Origin: JANMEX01 sp049696015
GTDB taxonomy: Bacteria > Pseudomonadota > Alphaproteobacteria > Rhizobiales > Rhizobiaceae
NCBI GenBank assembly: GCA_049696015.1
Contig: JBAVTG010000039.1
Coordinates: 1-14,708, forward strand
Direction: 5' to 3'
DNA: 14,708 nt
The notes under the pieces were generated by a model. That model did no database searches and had not been told where the DNA came from. It saw nothing but the letters and a program-made list of their open reading frames with translations. Of this stretch, positions 1-6,918 are shown one piece after another (the first letter of the stretch is position 1; every line of letters begins with the position of its first letter). Made by a program: the position numbers and the translations under genes.

Positions 1-739
1 CGCTGGCGCGGCCTTCGCTGACTTTCAGCAACGTTGCAAAACGGCTGTATGCATCCACCGCATCGACATTGAACTTTGAAAAACCAAGATAGGCTTGGCG
101 GGCATTGAGAATGTCACCACCCAGTTCGTGGACGCGGGCATTGTGGTAAAACTGATCGGCCCGTTCAGGGTTGGCAATGATGCCACCCTGATTGCCAAGC
201 GTCTTGAAACCGGCTGCGATGTCTTCGATCGCAGCGGCGATTTCTGTTGTCTGCTGCTTGACTTCGGCAGTCTGCTTCTGAAGTTCAACCGTCTGTTTTT
301 CAACGACTTTCGAAGTCTCCTGAACCTGTCTGGTCACAGCCAGATTTTCGGAAACCGTCTGGTCAATCTTGTTTACCTTGGCTGCGATCAAGCCAAGGCT
401 TTGTTGCATCTGGCTTATGGCCGGCACCAGTTCTGCAATAATGCCATTTTCGGCTGCTTGTGATTTTTGCAGTGAATAGATGCCGCCGGTAACAATGCAG
501 CTGATCAGCGAAAAGACGATGGCCGGAACGGCGCGGTCAGCGCCAACAAACTTGAAAAGCCATGCAACGATTAGAAACATTGCGAATGCAAACGCGATCA
601 ACGCGACATAGCCTGCAAATGGCCCGAGCGGGTTCAGCACATCTGCGGTAAATCCGCCGACCGCTGATAGACCGGTCGCCCATTTGGCCGATTTGGAAAT
701 CGAGTTTTGCGCAAGCGCTGAAAATCCAGTGTGTGCCAT
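1..739 (-). CDS. Membrane-anchored coiled-coil protein with TPR-like tail (3' end outside window)
   Basis: I do not recognise a named gene. About 246 codons are visible and the frame stays open to the left edge, so the C-terminus is missing. The protein starts MAHTGFSALAQNS. Two hydrophobic helices follow, at about residues 40-62 (GYVALIAFAFAMFLIVAWLF) and 70-90. Next comes a polar, glutamine/glutamate/lysine-rich stretch at about residues 105-180 with heptad character (repeated KQT/QQT patterns), read as a coiled coil. After it, the segment beginning FYHNARVHELGGD and continuing NARQAYLGFSK looks like a TPR-type helical pair. The ATG at 739 is preceded by a GAGGGG ribosome-binding site (749-754) with 9-base spacing. 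Topology suggests an inner-membrane protein with a long soluble arm, but which side it faces is not evident. It lies downstream of the barrel gene at 865-1473, separated by a strong terminator, so it probably has its own promoter between 740 and 816. No function is proposed. Confidence 0.8.
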   Translation of the reverse strand, partial: MAHTGFSALAQNSISKSAKWATGLSAVGGFTADVLNPLGPFAGYVALIAFAFAMFLIVAWLFKFVGADRAVPAIVFSLISCIVTGGIYSLQKSQAAENGIIAELVPAISQMQQSLGLIAAKVNKIDQTVSENLAVTRQVQETSKVVEKQTVELQKQTAEVKQQTTEIAAAIEDIAAGFKTLGNQGGIIANPERADQFYHNARVHELGGDILNARQAYLGFSKFNVDAVDAYSRFATLLKVSEGRAS

Positions 740-816
740 AGCCTGCAACCCCTCAACCCAGATCAAAACGCGCCCCAAATCAGACTAGTGGCGGCCATTG
801 TTTTTGAAAAGAGCAT

Positions 817-844
817 AAAAAAAGCGCGGCCGGAGCCGCGCTTT
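817..844 (-). terminator. Intrinsic terminator of the small outer-membrane barrel gene
   Basis: A perfect 10-bp inverted repeat (AAAGCGCGGC at 821-830, GCCGCGCTTT at 835-844) encloses a 4-base loop. On the minus strand it is followed by a run of seven T (complement of 817-823). It begins 20 bases past the stop codon of the barrel gene at 865. Confidence 0.9.
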
Positions 845-864
845 GTGTATTCAGCTCTATCAGT

Positions 865-1473
865 TCAATTGAACGTATAGATCACGCGTGCCTGCACTTT
901 CTGCGTGGTCACGTCCAGCGGCAGATCGCCGAAATTCTTATACTTGGCATAGGTGTAGTCCGTGCCGATCGAGACCTTTTGCGTAACCGCAAAGTCAATG
1001 CCAGCGCCAAGCTGCAGCGCGGTGTCTTTCGAGTTTGCAGGCGGAAGATTGATGGTCGTGCCATGCTGGATACCGACACTGGCGTAGGCGAACACCAACT
1101 CATTGGCCCAACCGGCGCGTACTTTCGCGTTGTACATGTATTCCGATCTGATGCCTGAACCGTCATTGAACAGGATGTCGGCATAGTCCATTCCGGCTTC
1201 TGCGCCGACAACGAAATTGCCCCATTGCTTATTGTAACCGATAAAGCCGCCATAGGCCCAATCCTTGCCTTCGGCAGGAATTGTGTCCTTGAGAAAACCG
1301 TATCCGACGCTTGCGCCGGCGTACAATCCACCCCAGCGTTCTGCCACCGGAGCTGCCATTGGCTCTTCGGCGGATATGACCTGCGGGTCGCCTGCCACGG
1401 CATCATTGGTGTCGGCGGCTAGTGTGCCACTGGCCACGGAAGCGAACAACACTGCTACTAAAAACTGTTTCAT
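865..1473 (-). CDS. Small outer-membrane beta-barrel protein, Omp25/Omp31 (OmpA-like porin) type
   Basis: The 202-residue precursor has a typical signal peptide, MKQFLVAVLFASVASGTLA, probably cut before AD, leaving about 183 mature residues. After a short acidic linker, WGGLYAGASVGYGF is the hallmark first strand of the Omp25/Omp31/RopB-like 8-stranded barrels of Rhizobiales. Later strands follow the family pattern: GGFIGYNKQWGNFVVGAEAG, then AKVRAGWANELVFAYASVGI, then LGAGIDFAVTQKVSIGTDY. The C-terminus ends VIYTFN, close to the usual aromatic-terminal last strand that the BAM complex recognises. An upstream in-frame TTG at 1524 would add 17 residues and bury the signal peptide, so the ATG at 1473 is preferred although its ribosome-binding site is weak. 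Members of this family are abundant envelope structural proteins linked to membrane stability and surface antigenicity. The gene is monocistronic, with a terminator behind it and its own upstream region. Confidence 0.88.
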   Translation of the reverse strand: MKQFLVAVLFASVASGTLAADTNDAVAGDPQVISAEEPMAAPVAERWGGLYAGASVGYGFLKDTIPAEGKDWAYGGFIGYNKQWGNFVVGAEAGMDYADILFNDGSGIRSEYMYNAKVRAGWANELVFAYASVGIQHGTTINLPPANSKDTALQLGAGIDFAVTQKVSIGTDYTYAKYKNFGDLPLDVTTQKVQARVIYTFN

Positions 1474-1534
1474 CTGACTTGCCAACCACACAAACAACCC
1501 AAGCCGGGTCTTCGGAGTTGACAATGAACCAACA

Positions 1535-1546
1535 TGGTAAACAAAC
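1535..1546 (-). promoter_or_regulatory. 12-base motif shared with the large barrel gene upstream region
   Basis: GTTTGTTTACCA (minus strand) occurs 61 bases before the ATG of the small barrel gene. The identical 12-mer occurs 29 bases before the ATG of the 1208-residue barrel gene (12637-12648). At this copy, TTTACCAT is one base from the CtrA half-site TTAACCAT. A functional role is inferred only from position and repetition. Confidence 0.3.
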
Positions 1547-1601
1547 CGTTGCTACGAACGGGTGCCTTTACAGGTTTGTTATCCATGTTGGCAAAGAGAT
1601 G

Positions 1602-1627
1602 AAAAACCGGCAAAATGCCGGGTTTTT
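1602..1627 (-). terminator. Intrinsic terminator of the GGDEF-EAL gene
   Basis: On the minus strand CCGGCA, a three-base TTT loop and TGCCGG form a stem, followed directly by TTTTT. The flanking A5/T5 tracts extend the pairing apart from one bulged base. It starts 17 bases after the stop of the GGDEF-EAL gene, and a short U-tract follows the stem. Confidence 0.8.
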
Positions 1628-1643
1628 GCGGGTCAAAAACATA

Positions 1644-4043
1644 TCACGCGGCTTTGGAGGCTTCGAAAACCAAGTCACCGTTGGTTGTTTTCAAGCGGTC
1701 GGCTGCATTGGAGAGCAGGAATGCAGGCACACTGTCGGCATGAAGCGGTTTGGCGAAGAAGTAGCCTTGCAGCTGATCACATGCGATGGCGCGCAGGAAG
1801 TTGACCTGTTCTTCAGTTTCGACTCCCTCAGCCGTAATCCGGATTCCGAGTGTTTTGCCGAGCGAACCAATGGTGCGCAGCACGTCGCAAGCGGCCTTGT
1901 CGCTGTCGATCGCCGATATGAAAGACTTGTCGATTTTGATTTTATCGAACGGAAATTTCAGCAGATAGGACAGACTCGAGTATCCAGTGCCAAAATCATC
2001 CATGGCAATCGAAACACCGAGATCCTTGAGGCGCATCAGAGTGGCCAGAACTTCGTCCGGGCGCTCGATGAGCAGGCTTTCCGTGATTTCCAACTCAAGG
2101 CGCGCTGGCAGCAGTCCGGTTTCAGCCAGAGCCGAAGTTACGACATCGACGATCCGTTCCTTGTCAAACTGGGGAGCCGACAAGTTAACGGCGATTGTCA
2201 GATCTTCCGGCCAGGTCGCCGCCGTGCGGCAGGCCTCGCGGATAACCCATTCGCCAATACTCTTGATCAAGCCGTTGGCTTCGGCAATCGGCACGAACTC
2301 GGCCGGCGATATGCGTCCGCGGATCGGATGGTTCCAACGCAACAGCGCTTCAAAGCCAACTGCCTTGTTTTCTTCCGCGCCGACCAGCGGTTGGTAAAAC
2401 AGTTCGAGTTCCTTGTTTTCCAGCGCAAACTTCAGATCGAACTCGAGCGCACGCCGTTCGCGGGCCTGGCTATCCATGCCCGATTCAAACATCTTGTAAG
2501 CGTTGCGTCCGCTTTCCTTGGCGCGATAGAGTGCCAGATCGACATTGCGCAGCAATTGGTCCGGCCGTGTTCCGTGGCGCGGGGCAATTGCCATGCCGAT
2601 CGAAACGCCGACAGACATTTTTTCGCCGTCAAACTCAAATGGCTCAACAATCGTGCGCAAGATTGCCTGCGCCAGCGATTCCATTTCCTCGACGGTAATC
2701 GATTTTGGCAGAAGCACTGCGAATTCGTCGCCGCCAAGCCGCGACGCAAATGCGCCAACCGGCATGATCGCCTTGAGGCGATTTGACACTTCCACGAGCA
2801 ACTTGTCGCCGATGGGGTGCCCAAACGTGTCATTGACCGCCTTGAAGTGGTCAAGGTCAAGGAAAAGCAATGCAAACTGGGCGCCGTACCGCTCAAGCCG
2901 GGTGACGTTCTGATTGAGAATTTCGGTGAAGTAGGCGCGGTTAAGCAGTCCGGTCAACGCGTCATTGTGGGCAAGGAAGCTGATGCGTTCATCCGATTTT
3001 TTCTGCATCGTGATGTCTGATCCGACACCGTGGTAGCCGATAAATGTGCCAAAATCATCGAAGTCAGGCGTTCCGGTCATCGACCACCAATGAACCTCGC
3101 CTTTGACTGTGACCGGGACCTGCAGATCATTGAAGGACACACGCCGTGTCATTGAACCAAGCATGATTTCCACGGCCGGATGCTGATTTTCATCCTTGCT
3201 GTGGAACAGGCCGCTGAGACTTGTAGACGTCAAGATTTCCTTGGAATAATCGGCGACCTCGGCAAAACGCTCGGAGGGCCTGACAAAGGTGAGGACGCTG
3301 TCGGTTTCCCATAGCCAGTCACTGGAGTGCTTCTCGAAATCTTTCAAAAGCAAAGAAATGGTCTTTTGCTGTTTGACAAGTTCCTGGCCCGCCATGACCA
3401 CGCGGACCATTGATTTTGTCTGGCTGACAGCGGTTGTGATGATGAAGATCACATAGAGCACCAGTGTAAACGCCATCAGCAATGACTGGCTTGAAATCGA
3501 AGTCATCAGCGTGAACAAAGATGAGAGCATGATTGGGGACAAAAACGCTGCGGCCATCCATGGCATTGACACCAGAGCAAAACCGCCAACACAAAAAATG
3601 CCGGCAACCGAGGCTGACGCCAAGATCAATTGCTGATGCGAATCCAGAGTTGCGATGAATGGCGGCAATGCTGCCCACATGGTGCCAAGTAGCATTGCCA
3701 CAAATAGGAATGGCTTTTGACGCTTTGCCAAATCGCGCGGATTTTTGCCGGGATTGACATCCGTCCGGCTCATTTGCTGCCAGACTGCCAGCCCAAGAAG
3801 GCAGATCGAGCACACAAGCACGTAAAGCAGTGTCTTGAAGCCAATTTGCGGGCCATTGGCGACGGCTACGAAATTCACACTTGCCAGGAAGATGTTGCCC
3901 AAAAGCAGTGAAGGCACCAGACGGGCTGTTGCCTTGAACTGTTCAAACTCAAGCTGATTTCGGATATCCACTGACAATCCGCCCAGGTTTGCCGCCTGGT
4001 CGAACATGTTCCTGCCAATTGAAATCAGTTTATACAGTGTCAT
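1644..4043 (-). CDS. Membrane PAS-GGDEF-EAL protein (c-di-GMP synthesis/degradation)
   Basis: The product is 799 residues from the ATG at 4043; a GTG at 4064 in the same frame would add seven residues but has no ribosome-binding site. Residue numbers here count from the ATG. Six hydrophobic helices lie at about 41-62, 67-89, 111-131, 138-158, 161-183 and 187-206, a MASE-like sensor. A PAS domain spans about 235-350 (SSDWLWETD; GYHGVGSDIT). The GGDEF domain follows, with FLDLDHFKAVND and an intact RLGGDEF signature at 435-441. The product-inhibition I-site (RxxD five residues before GGDEF) is absent, replaced by PVGA at 428-431. The EAL domain is complete in every key motif: EALLRW, VNLSAPQF, ELEITES, DDFGTGYSSL, KIDKSF, AEGVETEEQ and QGYFFAKP. 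Both activities could therefore exist. Established family chemistry is GTP to c-di-GMP (GGDEF) and c-di-GMP to pGpG (EAL). The gene is divergent from the PLP-synthase operon and shares its 244-base upstream region. Confidence 0.93.
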   Translation of the reverse strand: MTLYKLISIGRNMFDQAANLGGLSVDIRNQLEFEQFKATARLVPSLLLGNIFLASVNFVAVANGPQIGFKTLLYVLVCSICLLGLAVWQQMSRTDVNPGKNPRDLAKRQKPFLFVAMLLGTMWAALPPFIATLDSHQQLILASASVAGIFCVGGFALVSMPWMAAAFLSPIMLSSLFTLMTSISSQSLLMAFTLVLYVIFIITTAVSQTKSMVRVVMAGQELVKQQKTISLLLKDFEKHSSDWLWETDSVLTFVRPSERFAEVADYSKEILTSTSLSGLFHSKDENQHPAVEIMLGSMTRRVSFNDLQVPVTVKGEVHWWSMTGTPDFDDFGTFIGYHGVGSDITMQKKSDERISFLAHNDALTGLLNRAYFTEILNQNVTRLERYGAQFALLFLDLDHFKAVNDTFGHPIGDKLLVEVSNRLKAIMPVGAFASRLGGDEFAVLLPKSITVEEMESLAQAILRTIVEPFEFDGEKMSVGVSIGMAIAPRHGTRPDQLLRNVDLALYRAKESGRNAYKMFESGMDSQARERRALEFDLKFALENKELELFYQPLVGAEENKAVGFEALLRWNHPIRGRISPAEFVPIAEANGLIKSIGEWVIREACRTAATWPEDLTIAVNLSAPQFDKERIVDVVTSALAETGLLPARLELEITESLLIERPDEVLATLMRLKDLGVSIAMDDFGTGYSSLSYLLKFPFDKIKIDKSFISAIDSDKAACDVLRTIGSLGKTLGIRITAEGVETEEQVNFLRAIACDQLQGYFFAKPLHADSVPAFLLSNAADRLKTTNGDLVFEASKAA

Positions 4044-4287
4044 CTGCGCCGTCCATCCCCACACGAGAGCGACCGTAGCAGACGCCGGTTTACGAAACCC
4101 TCAAAGCAACCCGAAAAGCGCGCTATGGAAAACCAAAGGTTAACGCGCGCAATGCAACCTCTCCCGTTAACCGGGCATTTGTCATACTTGGCGGAATACT
4201 CACGAGAAAACGAGTTAATCAAGGAATTGGCAACCCCGAAGCGCGCATAGAAGGAGCAACAACGGGCTCAAAAGGGGGCGATACAAC
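4044..4287. promoter_or_regulatory. Divergent promoter region between GGDEF-EAL gene and PLP-synthase operon
   Basis: This 244-base gap must hold promoters for both directions. Visible elements are a near-palindrome around TTAA, CCCGTTAACCGGG (4163-4175, arms CCCG/CGGG), and a second GGTTAACG at 4138-4145. Both could be half-sites for a TTAACC-binding regulator such as CtrA, but neither forms a TTAA-N7-TTAA box. A ribosome-binding site AAGGGGG (4272-4278) precedes the synthase start by 9 bases. I could not place convincing -35/-10 hexamers in either direction. Confidence 0.45.
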
Positions 4288-5655
4288 ATGGCATCATCTT
4301 ACGGACTTGAAGATCTGAACTTGCATTTGCCGACTGCGGCATTGACAGGCAGCCTGCGCGACTACCGCGAGCCGGGCGGAATTGACCTTTTGGCCCGCGC
4401 CGACGGCTTTTTTGCTTGGCAAGATTTGCGCCGCACATGCAATCTGTGGCCTTACTCCAAGTCAACCGATACCGCGCCCAAGACCACTTGCGTGGCGCGG
4501 GACGACAAGGGTGAACTTGTCGAAGGCGTCAATTTTGCATCGCAAGACTATCTAAGCCTCTCGTCGCACCCGCATATCAAGGACGCAGCTATTGAGGCCG
4601 TCAAGAAGTACGGCGTGCACAGCGCCGGCTCGGCTGCATTGCTTGGCAACACCAAAAATTCGCTTTCCCTTGAAAAAACGATTTCCGATTTTACCGATGG
4701 CCGTGAAATTGTCCTGTACCCGACCGGCTGGTCAGCTGGCTTTGCTGCCGTGCAGGGCTTTATCCGCCCCAGCGACCATGTTGTCATGGACGTTCTTGCC
4801 CATTCCTGCCTTCAGGAAGGCGCGCGCGCTGCGACCGGCAACATCCACTTTCATGGCCATCTCAACGTGAAGGGCCTGGAACGGCGCTTGCAGAAGATCC
4901 GCCAGAATGACACCGAGAATGCAATTCTTGTCGTGACCGAAAGCCTGTTTTCGATGCATTCGGATACACCAGACATTCACGCGCTGAAGGCAGTTTGCGA
5001 AGAATTCAATGCCTCGCTCCTGGTCGATTGCGCCCATGATTTCGGTGCAATCGGCGATGATGGCCTTGGCCATCTTGGCCTGCAGAATGCGCTTTCCTGC
5101 GCCGATATCATCATCGGTTCTTTCTCCAAGACCTTTGCGTCCAATGGAGGCTTCATCGCCATGCGCAATCGCGCCCAGAAGGAGTATCTGAAGTATTACT
5201 CGGCGACGCAGACATTCTCCAATGCCTTGTCTCCGGTGCAGGCAGCTTCGGTTCAGGCGGCGTTTGAAATCGTCGCTTCACAGGAAGGCCGTGATCGACG
5301 CCGCTCGCTGATGGATAACATCCTCTACATGCGCGCCGAATTGGGCAAGGCCGGACTTGAGACGCTTGGCGATCCATCGCCGATTGTTCCGGTTCGCGTC
5401 GGCACTGAAGGACAGGCGCGCATTGCGTCCTGGCGGTTGAACGAACTTGGCGCTATCGCCAACCTTGTCGAGTACCCGGCCGTGCCGCAGGGCGGCGCGC
5501 GCTTTCGAGTGCAAGTCATGGCCAATCATACCCATCAGGAAATTGACCTCTTGATAAAAGCCATGGTAAAAGCAATGCAGATGGCCGAAGCGGACTTCCG
5601 CCCCTACCGCTCGGTCGCCACAATCGCACAGCAGCCGTCACAGGTTGCCGCATGA
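4288..5655 (+). CDS. Alpha-oxoamine synthase family PLP enzyme (AONS/KBL/SPT/CqsA-LqsA superfamily)
   Basis: The 455-residue protein is a fold-type I PLP enzyme that would condense an amino acid with an acyl thioester and release CO2. The Schiff-base lysine is K281 in SFSKTF. The ring-stacking histidine is H172 in AHSCLQEGAR. Cofactor-binding D247 and H250 sit in VDCAHDFG, where the family usually has DEAH; the glutamate is replaced by cysteine. HSAGSAALLGNT matches the glycine-rich family segment, and GGARFRVQV (R405/R407) supplies the likely carboxylate-binding arginine. About 75 N-terminal residues precede the conserved core, more than in glycine C-acetyltransferase or BioF. No biotin, threonine-catabolism, acyl-carrier or sphingolipid gene is nearby, which weakens BioF, KBL and SPT assignments. 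An AHxSxxEGAR block similar to CqsA, and a response regulator 15 bases downstream, make an alpha-hydroxyketone autoinducer synthase plausible, though the C-terminus reads more like KBL/SPT. Superfamily is certain; substrate is unknown. The ATG has an AAGGGGG ribosome-binding site. Confidence 0.9.
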   Translation: MASSYGLEDLNLHLPTAALTGSLRDYREPGGIDLLARADGFFAWQDLRRTCNLWPYSKSTDTAPKTTCVARDDKGELVEGVNFASQDYLSLSSHPHIKDAAIEAVKKYGVHSAGSAALLGNTKNSLSLEKTISDFTDGREIVLYPTGWSAGFAAVQGFIRPSDHVVMDVLAHSCLQEGARAATGNIHFHGHLNVKGLERRLQKIRQNDTENAILVVTESLFSMHSDTPDIHALKAVCEEFNASLLVDCAHDFGAIGDDGLGHLGLQNALSCADIIIGSFSKTFASNGGFIAMRNRAQKEYLKYYSATQTFSNALSPVQAASVQAAFEIVASQEGRDRRRSLMDNILYMRAELGKAGLETLGDPSPIVPVRVGTEGQARIASWRLNELGAIANLVEYPAVPQGGARFRVQVMANHTHQEIDLLIKAMVKAMQMAEADFRPYRSVATIAQQPSQVAA

Positions 5656-5670
5656 TCGCAGGGGACATGC

Positions 5671-6066
5671 ATGACACCGACCTTACTCGCAGTTGACGAC
5701 GACGCATCCTCGGCAGAGCTGATAGTCCGCATTGCCGAGCGTTGCGGATTTGAGGCTTTCGCGACATCCGACCCGAGGGGCGTGCTGGAGCTCATCCGAC
5801 AGCTGGACCCGTCGATCCTATCGATTGACGTGCGGATGCCTAATATCGATGCGGACGGGCTGTTGGCCTTGTTGGCAGAGAAAGCATTCAAGGGAAAGAT
5901 ACTGATCGTCAGCGGTCAGGATACAGACACATTACGGGCAGTGGCAGACAATGGCGAACGCCTGGGTCTGGCGAGGCCAGAGACGATGCAAAAGCCGATC
6001 GATATTGCGAAACTGCGTATCGTTCTGGGCGCAATCGGGCGCGAATTGCGCACGCAGGTCGCCTAG
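5671..6066 (+). CDS. Single-domain response regulator in the PLP-synthase operon
   Basis: The 131-residue product is essentially a lone CheY-like receiver. It has the acidic cluster D9-D10-D11 (LLAVDDDASS), phosphoacceptor D53 (SIDVRMPN), the switch serine S81 (ILIVSGQD) and conserved lysine K108 (MQKPID). There is no DNA-binding or enzymatic output domain, so it should act by protein contact or as a phosphorelay shuttle. It starts 15 bases after the synthase stop, with AGGGGA at 5660-5665 as ribosome-binding site; an ATG at 5666 in another frame stops after nine codons and is discounted. The tight spacing and the terminator just behind it make this the second and last gene of the synthase operon. 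Its likely partner is the hybrid kinase at 6919-8862, by proximity only. In Legionella lqsA is likewise followed by a response regulator, lqsR, but LqsR carries an extra output domain that is absent here. Confidence 0.92.
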   Translation: MTPTLLAVDDDASSAELIVRIAERCGFEAFATSDPRGVLELIRQLDPSILSIDVRMPNIDADGLLALLAEKAFKGKILIVSGQDTDTLRAVADNGERLGLARPETMQKPIDIAKLRIVLGAIGRELRTQVA

Positions 6067-6097
6067 CTTCAACCTACAGGTTTGCGGTTAAAGTGCC

Positions 6098-6126
6098 AAA
6101 TCCGCCGCTTTCCCAGCGGCGGATTT
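6098..6126 (+). terminator. Strong hairpin closing the synthase/response-regulator operon
   Basis: A perfect 12-bp stem (AAATCCGCCGCT at 6098-6109 and AGCGGCGGATTT at 6115-6126) with loop TTCCC lies 32 bases past the response-regulator stop. The following bases (GTCATTTTG) give a short, interrupted T-tract. The minus strand also ends in TTT, so it may act in both directions. Confidence 0.82.
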
Positions 6127-6497
6127 GTCATTTTGTGAGTTCACTCGCGTTACTGATGGGTTTTGCAAGAGATCGGGCAAGCCGCATGGGAAACCAGCCG
6201 TGCAGAGTATGGCAACGCTTTGCAGCTGTTGCTATTTTCCAAGCAGGACTGTTGCCGGCTGGAACACAATAGAGCAGAGGCAGGTCATATTGCGGGCGTG
6301 GATTATCCCTCAAAAGAGCTTGCGCGCCCCCTGCGCCGATGGTTCTTATCGCAGTCACCCATTCTTGCGCAGACACTCCCGAGCTTGTTTGGCGACATGA
6401 GGAACGTAATGAAGTTCAACGAAATCATACGCCGAACCTGCACGGCGATTCGAGGCGGCGATGATCGGCGCTATTCAAATCTGGAGACAAAAACAGC
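6127..6497. other. Gene-free stretch between converging operons
   Basis: Some 370 bases separate two converging transcription units, longer than usual. Open frames exist on both strands (for example a GTG-started minus frame at 6128-6376, and plus frames running on antisense through the kinase), but none has a recognisable domain, a good ribosome-binding site or a conserved-looking composition. No tRNA-like fold, repeat or strong hairpin was seen. It could hide a small RNA or the remains of a lost gene; nothing can be supported. Confidence 0.5.
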
Positions 6498-6875
6498 TCA
6501 CGCCGCCACGCCTGGATGCAGGAACACATCCATCTTGCCAAGCAAGCGCGCCAGATCGACAGGTTTGGTGTCGAAATCGCTGCAGCCTGCATTCATCGCA
6601 TTCTGGCGGTCGGACTCAAACGCGCTTGCCGTCAGTGCGATCACTGGAATGTGGCGTGTCGCTGGATCTGCCTTGATGCGGCGTGTGGCTTCGCAGCCAT
6701 CCATTTCACCCAGGCCAATATCCATCAGGATGAGCGCCGGCTGCACCTGTTTGGCAGCCTCAATGCCGCTTGGACCATCTTCCGCAAATCGGATCTCAAA
6801 ACCGCGGCGCTCAAGGCGGCGGCCGAGAACATCTCGATTCATCGGGTTGTCTTCGACAATCAGAATGAGGGCCAT
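6498..6875 (-). CDS. DivK-like single-domain response regulator
   Basis: The 125-residue protein is a complete CheY-fold receiver and nothing more. Key residues are E8-D9 (LIVEDNPMN), phosphoacceptor D52 (LILMDIGLGEMDG), T82 (VIALTAS) and K104 (DTKPVD). The N-terminal ILIVEDNPMNRD and the LILMD segment place it in the DivK-type group that alphaproteobacteria use in cell-cycle and developmental phosphorelays, but it need not be DivK itself. Its ATG at 6875 lies 43 bases beyond the stop of the hybrid kinase, so the two are almost certainly cotranscribed, kinase first. The ribosome-binding site is weak (GGTG at 8 bases). It has no output domain and could receive phosphate from the kinase, from its attached receiver through an HPt protein not present in this window, or act as an allosteric switch. 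No terminator is clear after its stop. Confidence 0.92.
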   Translation of the reverse strand: MALILIVEDNPMNRDVLGRRLERRGFEIRFAEDGPSGIEAAKQVQPALILMDIGLGEMDGCEATRRIKADPATRHIPVIALTASAFESDRQNAMNAGCSDFDTKPVDLARLLGKMDVFLHPGVAA

Positions 6876-6918
6876 GTCAGCACCAGTTTCCCGCAGTTTG
6901 TTTCATGCATTCGATATT

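Noticed and set aside
95..463. 122-codon plus frame opposite the left-edge gene
   Set aside because: The minus strand encodes a continuous protein with membrane helices and a coiled coil across the same bases, while this frame shows no family features.
1422..2786. 454-codon open frame on the plus strand
   Set aside because: It lies antisense to the GGDEF-EAL gene, whose catalytic motifs are intact on the minus strand. The frame has no recognisable domain and is a codon-bias shadow.
4178..4200. TTTGTCA with a following AATACT as a sigma-70-like promoter for the synthase operon
   Set aside because: The spacing between the two hexamers is far shorter than 16-18 bases, so it is not a credible promoter pair.
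4288..5655. Naming the synthase bioF, kbl, hemA, spt or cqsA/lqsA
   Set aside because: Superfamily motifs are clear, but the long N-terminus, the DCAH loop and the lack of pathway neighbours do not fit any one member well enough to give a symbol.
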